Shown piece after piece: positions 25,567 to 36,130 of a stretch of 64,000 nucleotides of DNA. Below the pieces are notes generated by a model. That model was not told the DNA's origin and ran no database searches. It saw only the letters and a list, made by a program, of their open reading frames with translations. The stretch comes from Astropecten irregularis (lineage: Eukaryota; Echinodermata; Asteroidea; Paxillosida; Astropectinidae), in NCBI GenBank assembly GCA_963971285.1, contig OZ020262.1:10484745-10548744 (forward strand), written 5' to 3'. The position numbers and the translations under genes are program-made. Position 1 is the stretch's first letter. Each line of letters opens with the position of its first letter.

Positions 25567-26218
25567 ACAAATCCTAGTATTTTGGGGCCTTTTGGGTATA
25601 TTGTTTCTAAAGGGAGTTTTAAAGTGGTGGTTTGTGGACAGTAAGCATTTCTGGGTGTTACCAATTTAATAACATTTTGTGTACCCTGACTGCCCCTTTA
25701 ATTAAGCTTCCATCATCTCTCAACAGCACTGGGACCAGGGAAACTTAAATAGGAATGTTGCATACATAAAATGAACACCGGTATCCTGTAGTGACTCACG
25801 CATACATATACAGTCCACTTTGTCGTTAACCCCTTTAAAACAGTCGGGTTAATTTTTTATCGGAATAGGTCTGTGGTAATTGCCTCCGACGCAAAAGAAC
25901 ACAAACCAGTCTTATCCTGATTAAAAAAAACCCGACGGGATCATTTCACCTTGGAAGAAGAGAAGACAGGGAGAGAAAAATGACCAGATGCCCTAAATTC
26001 AATTAAACGAATCTACGTCGTATCATTTGATAGAGCGGTAGCGCTTAATAGTCATTTCGTGTTGGAAATATTTGTTGTATGTAGGCCAATGTATGGGAGT
26101 TGTTTTCATTTTATTTTTCAATTACACATATGTACATGTAGGTCGCATTATGTACTCTTTACATATCATGTTTACACAGTGAGGGTCTATAAATACATGT
26201 ATATTATGAAGGGTTTAG

Positions 26219-26470
26219 TCAGGGGCCAATTTCATAGAGCTGCTTAGCACAAAAAAAATCGCTAAGCATGACATTTCTGCCTTAATAAAAACAGGATTGA
26301 CAACTAAATATCCATGTGTTGTGTATCACTTGTGATTGTTCTTTGGCTGTTGTTCGCTGACCATGAATATCAAATGTAATTTTCGATGGTGGTTTTTTTT
26401 TTATTGGGCATGCCATTTTTGTGCTAAGCAATTTTATTGTGCTAAGCATCTCTATGAAATTGGCCCCTGA
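26219..26470 (-). mobile_element. Family-1 MITE (copy A)
   Basis: Ends TCAGGGGCCAATTTCATAGA and TCTATGAAATTGGCCCCTGA. The middle is in the opposite orientation to the copies at 124 and 13145 (it reads TTGTTCTTTGGCTGTTGTTC). Confidence 0.9.
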
Positions 26471-26558
26471 TTGTGGAATAGTTATGAAGGACTGTGAGGT
26501 GAGCTTTGCTAAACTGGGCTCCATTTTTGTGATGCCGTCAAGCAATTTTGCTACTTAT

Positions 26559-26701
26559 CAGGGGTGTGATTTGTGAGGAAAAATCTTGATTTAAGGATTT
26601 TGTTCTCCCTTTACCTGCAAAAAAAGTATAGGAGACGTTTCATTTTCAGGATTTTTTGCTATGTTTTCAGGTTTTTGTTGGCTTGTACAATCACAGCCCT
26701 G
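26559..26701 (+). mobile_element. Family-3 MITE (copy A only)
   Basis: Ends CAGGGGTGTGATT and AATCACAGCCCTG. It is flanked by ACTTAT (26553-26558) and ACTTGT (26702-26707). Copy B near 39855 has a single ACTTAT and no element, so B shows the empty site. Confidence 0.9.
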
Positions 26702-26884
26702 ACTTGTGCACAAAAAACCAAATTCTTGTCAATCTACAGGTTACTACAGGATTCTATGCAGTTCAGGCTGAACACAAAGATGCAGCAGTACCAGCCACAG
26801 TGAATTGCATTTCATGTGAAATGGTAATTGGTTACCAATTTTTAACGAGCAATAATTGACTATTTAAGGACACCGCCAACATAG

Positions 26885-26962
26885 GGCTGGATAGCTCAGT
26901 TGGTGGAGCGTGACGCTGGTATAGTAATCCGGGGGTCGCTGGTTCAAACCCCGCTCCTGTCA
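26885..26962 (+). tRNA. tRNA-Thr-like dispersed copy (copy A)
   Basis: The D arm (GCTC/GAGC) and a B box GGTTCAAACCC are clear. The arm CTGGT-ATAGTAA-TCCGG would present AGT (Thr) with T33 retained. Mismatches remain in the acceptor (T:T) and anticodon stems, and there are about 4-5 extra bases before the anticodon arm. It shares the upstream GACACCGCCAACATAGG and downstream TTTTCTTTGATCA flanks with the other family members. Probably a tRNA-derived repeat. Confidence 0.55.
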
Positions 26963-27130
26963 AATTTTCTTTGATCATTTTTAATTATAATACATAATGA
27001 AGTATAACATTATGATGTGCATTATCTTACAAAGAATAAAAATTATACTTAAAACTCTATCACGATAAAAAACAGAAATTCGTTTAAAAAAGACAGTGTG
27101 GAACTATCTTCATGTACCGGTATATGTTTG

Positions 27131-27180
27131 TCTTTGAGAAAGATCCTGTTAGGATCAAAACACGTCTGGCCCTCCTAACT
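27131..27180 (+). repeat. Stem-loop/GAAA module, copy 2 (copy A)
   Basis: The stem GATCC-TGTTA-GGATC is followed by AAAACACGTCTGGCCCTCC and TAACT. The loop side GTTAGGA can alternatively pair with downstream TCCTAAC, so two mutually exclusive folds are possible. It lies about 170 bp after the tRNA-like copy at 26885. Confidence 0.6.
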
Positions 27181-27278
27181 TTTAACATTTCATGTATAAA
27201 ATGCGAAATACAACTGTTGCTTACAATTACTTTAAAAAAGTCTGGAAAAACGTCTTACAATATTAATGATAAAAAACT

Positions 27279-27427
27279 GGGGCCGATTTCATTAATGCTT
27301 TGCGATCATCGTAAAGCCCAAATCCATCGCTAAACGGAAAATTGCTACTCAAAGTAGCGATCAATTTTCTGTTTAGCGATGGATTTGGGCTTTACGATGT
27401 TCGCAAAGCGTTAGTGAAATCGGCCCC
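27279..27427. mobile_element. Fold-back MITE (copy A)
   Basis: A 149-bp near-perfect palindrome. Left arm GGGGCCGATTTCATTAATGC ... CCCAAATCCATCGCTAAACG; right arm is its complement, ending GTTAGTGAAATCGGCCCC. The centre is GCTACTCAAAGTAGC. The LINE inserted 8 bp after its right end. Confidence 0.9.
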
Positions 27428-27439
27428 TGCTTGGAAACT

Positions 27440-28423
27440 GTACCTCACCATGAAGTCTAATGGAACCGACAGGGCTTGTTCAATGGAACGTATAACAAAT
27501 TGTCTCTCGGACATTAAAGCCTGGTCATCTAGGAACAACCTACAACTGAATGATGGAAAGACAGAGATAATTCACATAACATCGCAGTTTAGGTCATACA
27601 CCGGTCCACCACTGTCTCTAGATCCCGATGATGGTGCTTCTCCCAACGCTGATTGTATTCGCAACCTTGGTGTCATGATAGACAACCACCTCACATTACG
27701 TCAACATATCCGCAACAAATGCAGATCTGCCTCCTTTGGTCTATCAAAAATAGGGAGAATCAGGAAGTATCTTGACAAGGAATCCACCGAACGCCTCATC
27801 CATGCCTTTGTCTCTTCACACTTAGACTATTGTAACTCTCTTCTAGTTGGCCTTCCTCAATCCCATATTGCCCCCCTGCAGCGTGTTCAGAATTCAGCTG
27901 CCAGACTGGTCACCCGTTCCCGTAAATCCGAGCATATCACTCCCATTTTGCAATCCCTTCACTGGCTCCCTGTCCAACAGCGTATCGCCTTCAAAATAAT
28001 TCTCCAAGTCTTCAAAATCAAACACAACCTGGCACCATCCTACCTCCAGGACCTTGTCTCTTTCCGCTCTCAGTCATTATCGTCAACAACAAGAACCCTT
28101 CGATCATCCTCCCAAGCTCACATTCAGCTATGCCCAGGTCCACGCACCAGAACCCGCCTTGGTGATCGTGCTTTCGCTGTCGCTGCACCCAGATTATGGA
28201 ACACTCTGCCTACCTACATCCGAGCAATCTCAACACTGGACAGTTTCAAATCATCACTTAAAACCCACTTGTTTGATCAACATTATTCATAAGGAAGTTT
28301 AATTAGTAGATTTAGCACTGTTGTTGTAATTATGTTTGTTGTCCTGTGTATTGTTATGTTTACGCGCTTAGAAACTTTGTATTAAGCGCTATATAAATGT
28401 AATTTGTTATGTTATGTTATGTT
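27440..28423 (+). mobile_element. 5'-truncated L2/CR1-group LINE
   Basis: This is a 984-bp insertion in copy A, absent from the matching site in copy B (near 40590). It is bounded by a 5-bp target duplication AAACT (27435-27439 and 28424-28428). It ends with an AGCGCTATATAAAT-type 3' tail and (TGTTA)n repeats at about 28405-28423, the short tandem 3' ends typical of L2/CR1-group LINEs. The 5' part, including endonuclease and the RT active-site box, is missing, as expected from incomplete reverse transcription. The uninterrupted reading frame and clean empty allele indicate a recent insertion. Confidence 0.9.
27441..28292 (+). pseudogene. LINE ORF2 C-terminal fragment (reverse transcriptase)
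   Basis: The LINE-derived frame runs 283 residues to a stop and starts after the YADD box has been lost. The region SDIKAWSSRNNLQLNDGKTE (residues about 20-39) is the RT palm/thumb pattern of CR1/L2 ORF2. Downstream are the RNLGVMIDNHLT block, HLDYCNSLL, QNSAARLV, HWLPVQQRI and, at the end, GDRAFAVAAPRLWN with LP-x-IR and the final DSFKSSLKTHLF. These are the usual C-terminal landmarks of this group. An in-frame start at 27342 lies in flanking MITE DNA and is not a real LINE start. No endonuclease domain remains, so the copy is non-autonomous. Confidence 0.9.
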
Positions 28424-28930
28424 AAACTTACAATGAAGATAGGGCTATTTTTCAATGACTTAATTTGAAAAAGAAAAGAAAATGGGTTAAAATTATCGGT
28501 GCAGCATATAAAGCCCACTGATTATTTGATAGTCGAGAACGAAGTATGCTGCTCATGGACATATATCCTAGTACCGCAATAATCAGGCAAAACAAATAAT
28601 GCATTGTTAAACCACAAGTCAAAAAGTGAATGTGATTCATGATCCGATGGCGATTTATTCCCATTTATGTCCCCGGCCTCCGCATGCAGTGCCAGCATGA
28701 TATATAATGTAGCTCAATATCAATTATTGACACAATTACTCAGCCTCAAATTGCAGGCCGTGAAATTCGAATGCCACCTGTGCAACATTTGAGCATGAAA
28801 CTCTGAATAATTAAGTACCTGTCAGGTACTATCAATCAATTATGTTTTGCAGGATTTTGTGTCGGTAGGTTGTGGGTGGGGGGAGGTGGGGAGGGCTGGT
28901 GGGGAGACTATACTGTTGAGTGTAGATAAA

Positions 28931-29430
28931 GGGCCTGTTTGTGTAACGCACAGGATCACGGATTCTACTGATCTGGATCCCATTTTAGCGCACCCTGCAT
29001 AGGACGTGGATTCGCAAATCTGAGATCTCGTGCCCAATAAAGGTAGTATCATACTTTGGTAAGAAACCAAAACAGAAATGTTCACAGATTTACAAAAATG
29101 TACGTATAACATACAGTGTATGAAGATGGTGGTGGTAGAAACATACCGTTCAAATTTTTCTGCCTGAAATGCTATATTTATCCAGAAATTAGTAAAACAA
29201 CAACCGAAAATCTTTTTGATCTTTTAACAGATCAAAATAAAAGAGAAAAGAGTACTTAAGAAATACTGTGGCTGTTTTTCACTGTTTTCACAAAAAGTGG
29301 GCACCGTATGGGACTGAAATATTCACAGATGACTGTTACTGTATCTGTCTTGATATTTTTGCCCATGAATCTGCATTTCTTTGATAAAAACCAAAGTATG
29401 ATACTACTGTACCTTTAAACAAACAGGCCC
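28931..29430 (+). mobile_element. Family-5 MITE interrupted by family 4 (copy A)
   Basis: GGGCCTGTTTGTGTAAC at left, CAAACAGGCCC at right. The interior includes GGATCCCATTTTAGCGCACC. The right inner half is displaced by the nested family-4 element. Confidence 0.8.
29037..29419 (+). mobile_element. Family-4 MITE nested in family 5 (copy A)
   Basis: AAAGGTAGTATCATACTTTG at left, CCAAAGTATGATACTACTGT-ACCTTTAA at right. It splits the family-5 element, whose right end AACAAACAGGCCC follows immediately. Confidence 0.85.
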
Positions 29431-30120
29431 TTATTCACAGATTGATTCAAAAGGAGATAACATGTACATATAGCAGTTACAAAAGTACTATCCTACATGC
29501 AAATTATTAAGTCCGGAAAAAACAGTGAAATTGGAAAAAAAAAATGGATTTTTATTTTTTACACGATCAAGCAGATATACATAATGTACGTGTAACATTT
29601 CAATAGTTCACTGTGCAGGGGTGGGCAAAACCATTGAAGTCGTACTGTTGAGGCTAGGAGCCATTTCATTTGCAAAGTCCCAGCCAGCCCACGCAGCAGA
29701 AACTATCCATTTTATTGTCATTGTTTGCAGTCTGGGCCGGTCATTCTATTAAAGAGCTGCGGCGATGCGCTGCCCTGTTTTGAACCGATCGAGCGCTAGT
29801 CTTTAACGTTCACGAGTCAACATGGCAGATTTGGAGAGAGAAGTGATAAAAACACAGACTCAATAGTTCATCTCTTCTGAACTACTTAACAGTCTGTTGT
29901 GATGTACAGTGTATGAATTAGCTTTTGGACAGTATTAAAACACGTTTAAATGTTTCAACAATCTAAATTTCGTATTATCCATTTTTAGTAGGACATGAAA
30001 AACGGAACAAATCTTTTAAAAATTGGGGCTTAAATTTTTCAATGATATTCATATTCATACTTGTTTTGACAAGTTTTCATATCAAGCCTAGCAAGGTGAA
30101 CGAAGGTGAAATTAATTTGA

Positions 30121-30196
30121 GCGGGATTGGAACCTGAGACAAATGGAATACTGTACCGGTTGCTCTACCAACATGACCAACTGAGCTATCCAGGCC
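30121..30196 (-). tRNA. Degenerate tRNA-like copy (copy A)
   Basis: On the minus strand it reads GGCCTGGATAGCTCAGTTGG, then an expanded D-loop/variable region, then a B-box relative GGTTCCAATCCC. It belongs to the same family as the array units but is more diverged, with the central arm not foldable as a normal anticodon arm. Confidence 0.5.
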
Positions 30197-30398
30197 TTTG
30201 TTGACCGTGTTTAAATTTGATACAGATCTGCGGTATCTCTTGGTTAGACTCAGTATTTAGATTTTTGTATCATGGTTGCTACTTAATCCAAGTTTTTAAA
30301 GAAGTTTTCTCAATATTGGGTAGATTGTAGGTCTCTGTGTTCATGTACAAGTCTGTAGTCTGTTTGTCAGTCTTCAATGTAACATTGAAATCAAAATC

Positions 30399-30529
30399 GG
30401 GGTCGATTTCACGAAGCCCTTCGATCAATTGTTACGAAGGATAACCCATCGTATCCTACGTAGGGCAGCAATGCATCATAAGTCCTACGATTGATAGTAA
30501 GTTACAATGAGTTTGATGAAATCGACCCC
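30399..30529 (-). mobile_element. Family-2 MITE (copy A)
   Basis: GGGGTCGATTTCACGAAGCC at left and GATGAAATCGACCCCC at right, a 131-bp element in the inverse orientation to the copy at 12653. Confidence 0.9.
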
Positions 30530-31244
30530 CTTGGAATAATTTGCCTTCTTTTTTTCCCCCCAAGAGGTACATGATGTAGCTATGGTCTGCCCCTTTAAGG
30601 TGCAGTATTACAAGTCCGTGCCTGACAAGTTGCAATTAATCATGTAGTTCACTCGCTTCTCCGTGCTTGAAAAAGTCTGCCGTCAGACTCCAATATGAAC
30701 TACACTGTAATAAAGACACGCTTGGCAGGCCATGGGTGCAGTAAGCTGCACTGTCGGACCTGAGCAACGAGGATTTAATCGAAGGAAGGTGCGAAAGGGA
30801 CTGTCAGAAATATAAGAAAGAAGGGGGTTTGGAAAGAGAGCAAGGGGGTTGGGCTGGACCCCGGAAATCACTCCTTTTGAACAAGTTTTTGACACCTCTG
30901 AACAGACTGTGGCTGGGAAGGAGGGTTATTGGCGTCAGAGAAGCCCTGGCTTTCATCTTATGTAGAATAATACATGTATGTATGTACCGTCATGTGGGAA
31001 TGTAGGCACGCTCACTTTGGATGTCAATGTAATGGGTTTTCCTGTTAACACACTGTCTGTCTCGGGCAGTGTTTGTGGAGGATCCACCCCCAATATATGG
31101 CACTGCGGGATGTTGAAGGCACTGTAGCTGCAGTACATGTGGGTGTTTTATTGGCTAGTGTGGTCCTATTATGCAAGTGACGATTTATCTGCCCAACATG
31201 CTCTAGGATTCTACCACACCCCTTATTTTTGCAATCTTCATTCG

Positions 31245-31652
31245 GATCCTCTCTCACCCCTTAATCCCTTGCCCTACCCTTCAGTCTCCTGCCCCACCCC
31301 TCAAAACCCTGTCCCACCCCTGTACCACCCATCAGTCCCATGTCCCACCCCTCAGTCACCTGCCCCACCCATCTGTCACATGCCCCACCCATCAGTCTCC
31401 TGTCCCAGCCCTCAAAACCCTGTCCCACCAATCAGTCACCTGCCCCACCCCTCAGTCACCTGCCCCACCCCTCTGTCACATGCCCCACCCATCAGTCTCC
31501 TGTCCCAGCCCTCAAAACCCTGTCCCACCCATCAGTCTCCTGCCCCACCCCTGTCCCACCCATCAGTCACCTGCCCCACCCCTCAGTCACCTGCCCCGCC
31601 CCTCAGTCACCTGCCCCGCCCATCAGTCACCTGCCCCACCCCTCCTTCCTTA
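31245..31652. repeat. C-rich minisatellite (copy A)
   Basis: About 20-bp units of the form CCCCACCCCTCAGTCACCTG with variants ending in TCTGTCACATG or TCAAAACCCTG. One group of units is itself repeated. Long Pro/Ser/Cys ORFs here are by-products. Confidence 0.9.
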
Positions 31653-33005
31653 AAGTCTTTCTGAGTTTAGAAATTAATCATTCCGGTGAATACAAGTTTT
31701 CAGTGTTTTCAGTCATGTGTGTGCATATTTAAAGTGAGCAGATTTTTTGTGTGTGTACATGTACAGTATACGTGTTCATGTACATGTGCCATTTACTTAA
31801 CGTAGGATGATTAACGAATAAGAAACCAATTGAAAAGAAACTCACACGCTGCATCACTCCATTCACCCGATAGCCGTCTCGTAGCGCACCCACAGCGCTA
31901 CTAACAAGGCCAACATCCAATCACTACAAAGCCTCCTCCCCTCCCCTCCCACTGCCATCACATCCACCACCCCTCTCACAGCCAGTGGAACGGTCCATTC
32001 GGGTGACATTTGCAATGGTTTTTGTCGCAGACCTACATATATGCGGTCTACCAATCATTATCTTTTCTGTATGTGTAGCAATCCTTTGATAGATGCAGGC
32101 AAAGTGGCGAATATACAGAGTGCACAAGGCAGATTATTAGCACCATTTTTTTTTTTTTTTGCATGTATGATTTTTTTCTTTTTGTTCGAAGAGGGGGCGT
32201 CGGTTAGATGCAGCTTGGAGAAAATAAAAAGTGTATATCGTGAATGGACTATAAACTCATGCAATCACGGATCAAGCACTGTCTCGCGAGTACGCAGTCA
32301 GAGTCAGAAATATTTGTGAACATCAGTCCGAGGTCGGTCGGGAGGGAGTTTAGCAGATGATGGTTTTAATGGGAAGAGCTCAGTAGATAAAACGGTAGAT
32401 CTTAGGAATAATTATGAGTTGTGGCTATTATGGAGATAAGGGAATATTGCCAATAGAAAAATTACTGAAATTCGCACACTAACATGGGTACGTACCCGTA
32501 CATGCATTATGCAAAGGGTCAATTGTATGAAAAATGACAGAGCAATCACACATGCATTTATTGTTGCCCCCGACACAATTTACAAATTTTCCAGATGTAC
32601 TATTCATTTCTCAAATTTTTTTTGAATGAGATCAGGAAAAAATGACAATTTTGGTCGGGTTCTCCCAAATATCCAACTATCAAAACAGACATCATGAAAA
32701 AAAAACACCTCTGAAAGATTTCATTGCAAAACAGGTGTAATGTACACAGACTGTATAAGATTCTACTGTTTAAGATTCATTTTTTGAAGAAATGCTTTTG
32801 TGAGCGTAAATTTGGACAAAGAAATTCTTAATTCTGAAGCTAATATTTTTTTTTGGGGGGGGGGGGTGTCTTTTGATTTTGAAACAGGTGTTATTATTCC
32901 CATTTAAACGTCAACCCTCCAAAACCTTTCAAATACGTACAGTGAATATTTGGATGGAATCAGAAGAGTTAGGATTTAATTACGTGTCATGTCCCTCAAT
33001 TGAAC

Positions 33006-33321
33006 CAGGCGTGGTTCTAGAGCCAACATTTTTGGGTGGGCTAGACGACTCAATATTTTGGGTTCTTCTAACACTCGCTTCTGCTATTGCTATGTCTTAT
33101 TAGGGGTCGAAAGACATGTACATATACCCTACACAATGCGTTTTTTGTGTAATTGGCGCTTAATAACTGAAAAAATATTTTCAAGAATTTTTTTCAATTT
33201 CCTTTTTTTGGGGGTGGGAGGGGGCGCTAGACAAAATTTGGGGGGGCTCAAGCCCCTCCCCCCAACCCAGTCCCCCCCCAAACCCCCCCCCCACCCCCCC
33301 CCCCCCGTAGAACCGCGCTTG
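33006..33321. mobile_element. hAT-like MITE with G/C tracts (copy A)
   Basis: Ends CAGGCGTGGTTCTAGAG and (complement) CAAGCGCGGTTCTACGG. The flanking 8-mers AATTGAAC and ATTTAAAC match at 6 of 8 positions, consistent with the 8-bp target duplications of the hAT superfamily. Interior has TTTGGGGGGGCTCAAGCCCC and long C runs. Confidence 0.7.
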
Positions 33322-34314
33322 ATTTAAACGCTTTATACTATCTTTACTGCCCGTCCATTATTTGGATTCAATGTTCATCTCATTATTTGGCCGTACGGGG
33401 TGTGGACGAGGCAAATTTTGAAGGGGTCAAGTCAGTATCATCAGAGGTGGTGGACTGGAAATCCTTGGTTACCATAAGGGGGATGTCCACCCCTCATAGG
33501 CTTGACCCTCCCGACTGTCAATGGTCAAGATTCCGTGGCCTGTCCACTCCCCCCACCGCCACCTCCACTTGTAATTGAATTTGACCACTGGTCATTCTCT
33601 CTCTCTCGGACCGCACACTAGAGGAAGTGACCGGTGGCCTTGTCCGAGGCCTTGCAGCATTGGGAAGAGACGCTGCTGTGAGCCACCACGGGGGACGTTG
33701 ACAGGTGGAAATGAACGGTTGATTACTGAGGCATATACTGTATGACAGCAAACTGATGATGAAGATGTACTGGACAACAAAAGTAAATTAAAAACAGTAA
33801 AGAGGAAATATTGTAGCAGTGATACGCAAGCAAGAAAGATGGAATTAAATTGAAAATAAAAACACGAATATCATTCGTGTTTAGAGAAAAACAAAGTAAA
33901 TATGATAATTGTCCTCTTATCATTTAGCTTTCGATAAATCTGGCTCTCCGAACTCCAAACATTGTATACATTTCAGGTCATTGTTTTGGCTGATGAGCAA
34001 TTTGTAGCAGTCTATTACTTGTATTGATTCTATTACTTTTGTTTTTAAGGGAGACAATACTTTTGTCTTTTCATTTTCTTTTTGAATATTAATTAGATTG
34101 AAATAATAAATCAATCTTTTGGTGGCAGGACTGCTTTTATGAGTTCCTCGGACGAGATATTGCACAGACAAAAATCCATCACTAGATTCTGATAATGACC
34201 AATGAGACAACTGTGCCTACAAATTATACGATATACTGTACGTTCATGCCGTGTGCAATGTACAGTATCCTGCCCCACAAACACATGTAAGTGGCATTGA
34301 AAAGCCAGTAGATT

Positions 34315-34674
34315 ATTAAAGGTAGTATCATACTTTGGTAGCATACCAAAACAGAAATCTTCACAGATTTACCTATAACATACAGGGTATAAAGATAGCG
34401 ATGGTAGAAACACACCTTTACAATTGTTTTGCCTGAAATGGTGTATTTATCCAGAAAAGATTAGAATCAATGACCAAAAACAATTTTGATCTTTTGAAGA
34501 TGAACAATAATGGTGAGAAGATTTTTTGGTCGTTTTTTCACTGTTTTCTCAAAAAGTGGGCATCGTATGGGACTGAAAATTTCACAGAGGACTGTTACTG
34601 TATCTTCCTTGATATTTTTGCCCATGAATCTGTATTTCTTTGACAAAAACCAAAGTATGATATTATCTTTTTAA
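34315..34674 (+). mobile_element. Family-4 MITE (copy A)
   Basis: TTAAAGGTAGTATCATACTT at left, AAGTATGATATTATCTTTTT-TAA at right. A diverged interior (GATTAGAATCAATGACC) marks a subfamily. Confidence 0.85.
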
Positions 34675-35550
34675 AGGAAACAACAAATAATGGTCTTTTT
34701 TTACAGTACACCTAGCCTATGAGGAATTTGTGTGGTTAGGTGGATGGCCTCAAACTTTCCAAGATTAGCCGTTGTGCTCTCCATTGTCCCTTTGAAATAT
34801 GAGACGGGTTATTTATATATATACAACAATGCATATTCATAAGATGAGCGTATTAAAATCAATTGTGTGGGAAAACAATTCCTTGAAATGCTTTTCGTTG
34901 ACTTAGGAAGCGAATCTGTTTTTCAAGAATCGTGCTAAAAATTGTACATGTACATCTACCCCCTTCCTTTCCCCCTACCCACCCCTTCAGTGGCTTTCTT
35001 ATTAGCACAGTATGGCTGCCACTGTGTTTGGAGACTAATTCGTCTGGTGGTCCAGTTGCTATCCAAACAAACATGACGTCAATAGGGGTGATGAGAGGGA
35101 GTCCGTGGACAGACCACGAGGGCCTAGCCCGTGAACATGTCCTGCGATTAATTCACAAATGACCAAGCGGGGTCAGGGTGTCGGACGTGCCCGGGTTGTG
35201 CACAGCGCAGGCTAGGCAGGGCTGTACCAGTGGTGGTTCCATTTTGGTCCACGGAAAACGTATTATTCAAACGAGGATGCGTCTGGGTTTTTATAGTTTG
35301 TGTCGGAATTAAATTACGGGAATTCATCATGCATACACACATGGCCGATTATTCCCTGACCTAAGTGCATGATGTAATTCAACGTCCATGCTACAAATAA
35401 TGTATTTGCTTCGTGTTGTGGGGGGGGGGGGGTTGACGGATTGACACAAATAGATTTACAAATGCTAAATGGGTAACAGCTTTTACAAACGAGATATCGA
35501 ACGGGAAAAATGTCCGCCAATGGATAATTACAGAGCAATTTAGGAATAAT

Positions 35551-35573
35551 CACTACCTAACCCTAACCCCTAA
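35551..35573 (+). repeat. Telomere-like CCTAA tract at end of copy A
   Basis: CTACCTAACCCTAACCCCTAA contains two to three CCCTAA-type units, the complement of the metazoan telomere repeat. Homology with copy B stops here. Confidence 0.5.
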
Positions 35574-35728
35574 TAGTCTGAGAACTAGCCACATAAGATT
35601 TCAACCCATTTTACCCAGAAGGTTTGACCCCTTAAAGTTGCTAAGGTTGTCCATGTGATCAGAAAAAGTTGGTCAGCCTGCCCCCAGAGGTTGGACCTTG
35701 ACCCCTGACCCCCTTGAAAATGCCCCAG

Positions 35729-36130
35729 GACGGGTTATTTCAACCCATCGTACCCATGGACCAAACTTTGTCAAAATAAAGTAGTATGACAGCACATCAC
35801 AAAAAAACAAAAACTGACTAAATATCTGGTTGGGAAGGCGAGGTCAGACCACCCGCAAAGTGACCCAAAGGGCGCCCTCACAGACGGGTTATTTCAACCC
35901 ATCGCACCCATGGACCAAACTTTGTCAAAACAAAGTAGTATGATAGCACATCACAAAAAAAACAAAAACTGACTAAATATCTGGTTGGGAAGGTGAGGTC
36001 AGACCACCCGCAAAGTGCCCCAAAGGGCGCCCTCACAGACGGGGTTTTTTCAACCCATCGCACCCATGGCCCAAACTTTGTCAAAACAAAGTAGTTTGAT
36101 AGCACATCACCAACAAACAAAAACTGACAT
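35729..36130. repeat. Tandem repeat, 154-155-bp unit, 2.6 copies
   Basis: Units begin GACGGGTTATTTCAACCCAT at 35729, 35883 and 36038 and contain GACCAAACTTTGTCAAAA and ACTGACTAAATATCTGGTTG. A more degenerate unit starts near 35600. It lies between copy A and the N gap. Confidence 0.9.

Larger units (their letters stand above)
25846..35573 (+). repeat. Large direct duplication, copy A
   Basis: From GGGTTAATTTTTTATCGG to a terminal ACCTAACCCTAACCCCTAA tract, this 9.7-kb block matches 39154-47669 in the same orientation and order. Most lines differ by only one or two substitutions or small indels. It is longer than copy B mainly because it carries the LINE at 27440 and the MITE at 26559. It contains no host exon that I can support. 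Confidence 0.95.

Noticed and set aside
27342-27440. Start codon at 27342 as the beginning of a LINE protein
   Set aside because: That part lies in the fold-back MITE and flank, present also in copy B without the LINE. The frame is fused by chance.
31137-31732. Pro/Ser/Cys-rich ORFs of 175 and 130 aa, duplicated at 43242-43837
   Set aside because: They are translations of the C-rich minisatellite in two frames, without start context or conserved ends.
35878-36120. Minus-strand repeat ORF with GPWVRWVE blocks
   Set aside because: The repeat period (154-155 bp) is not a multiple of three, there is no support beyond the tandem repeat, and frame changes between units.
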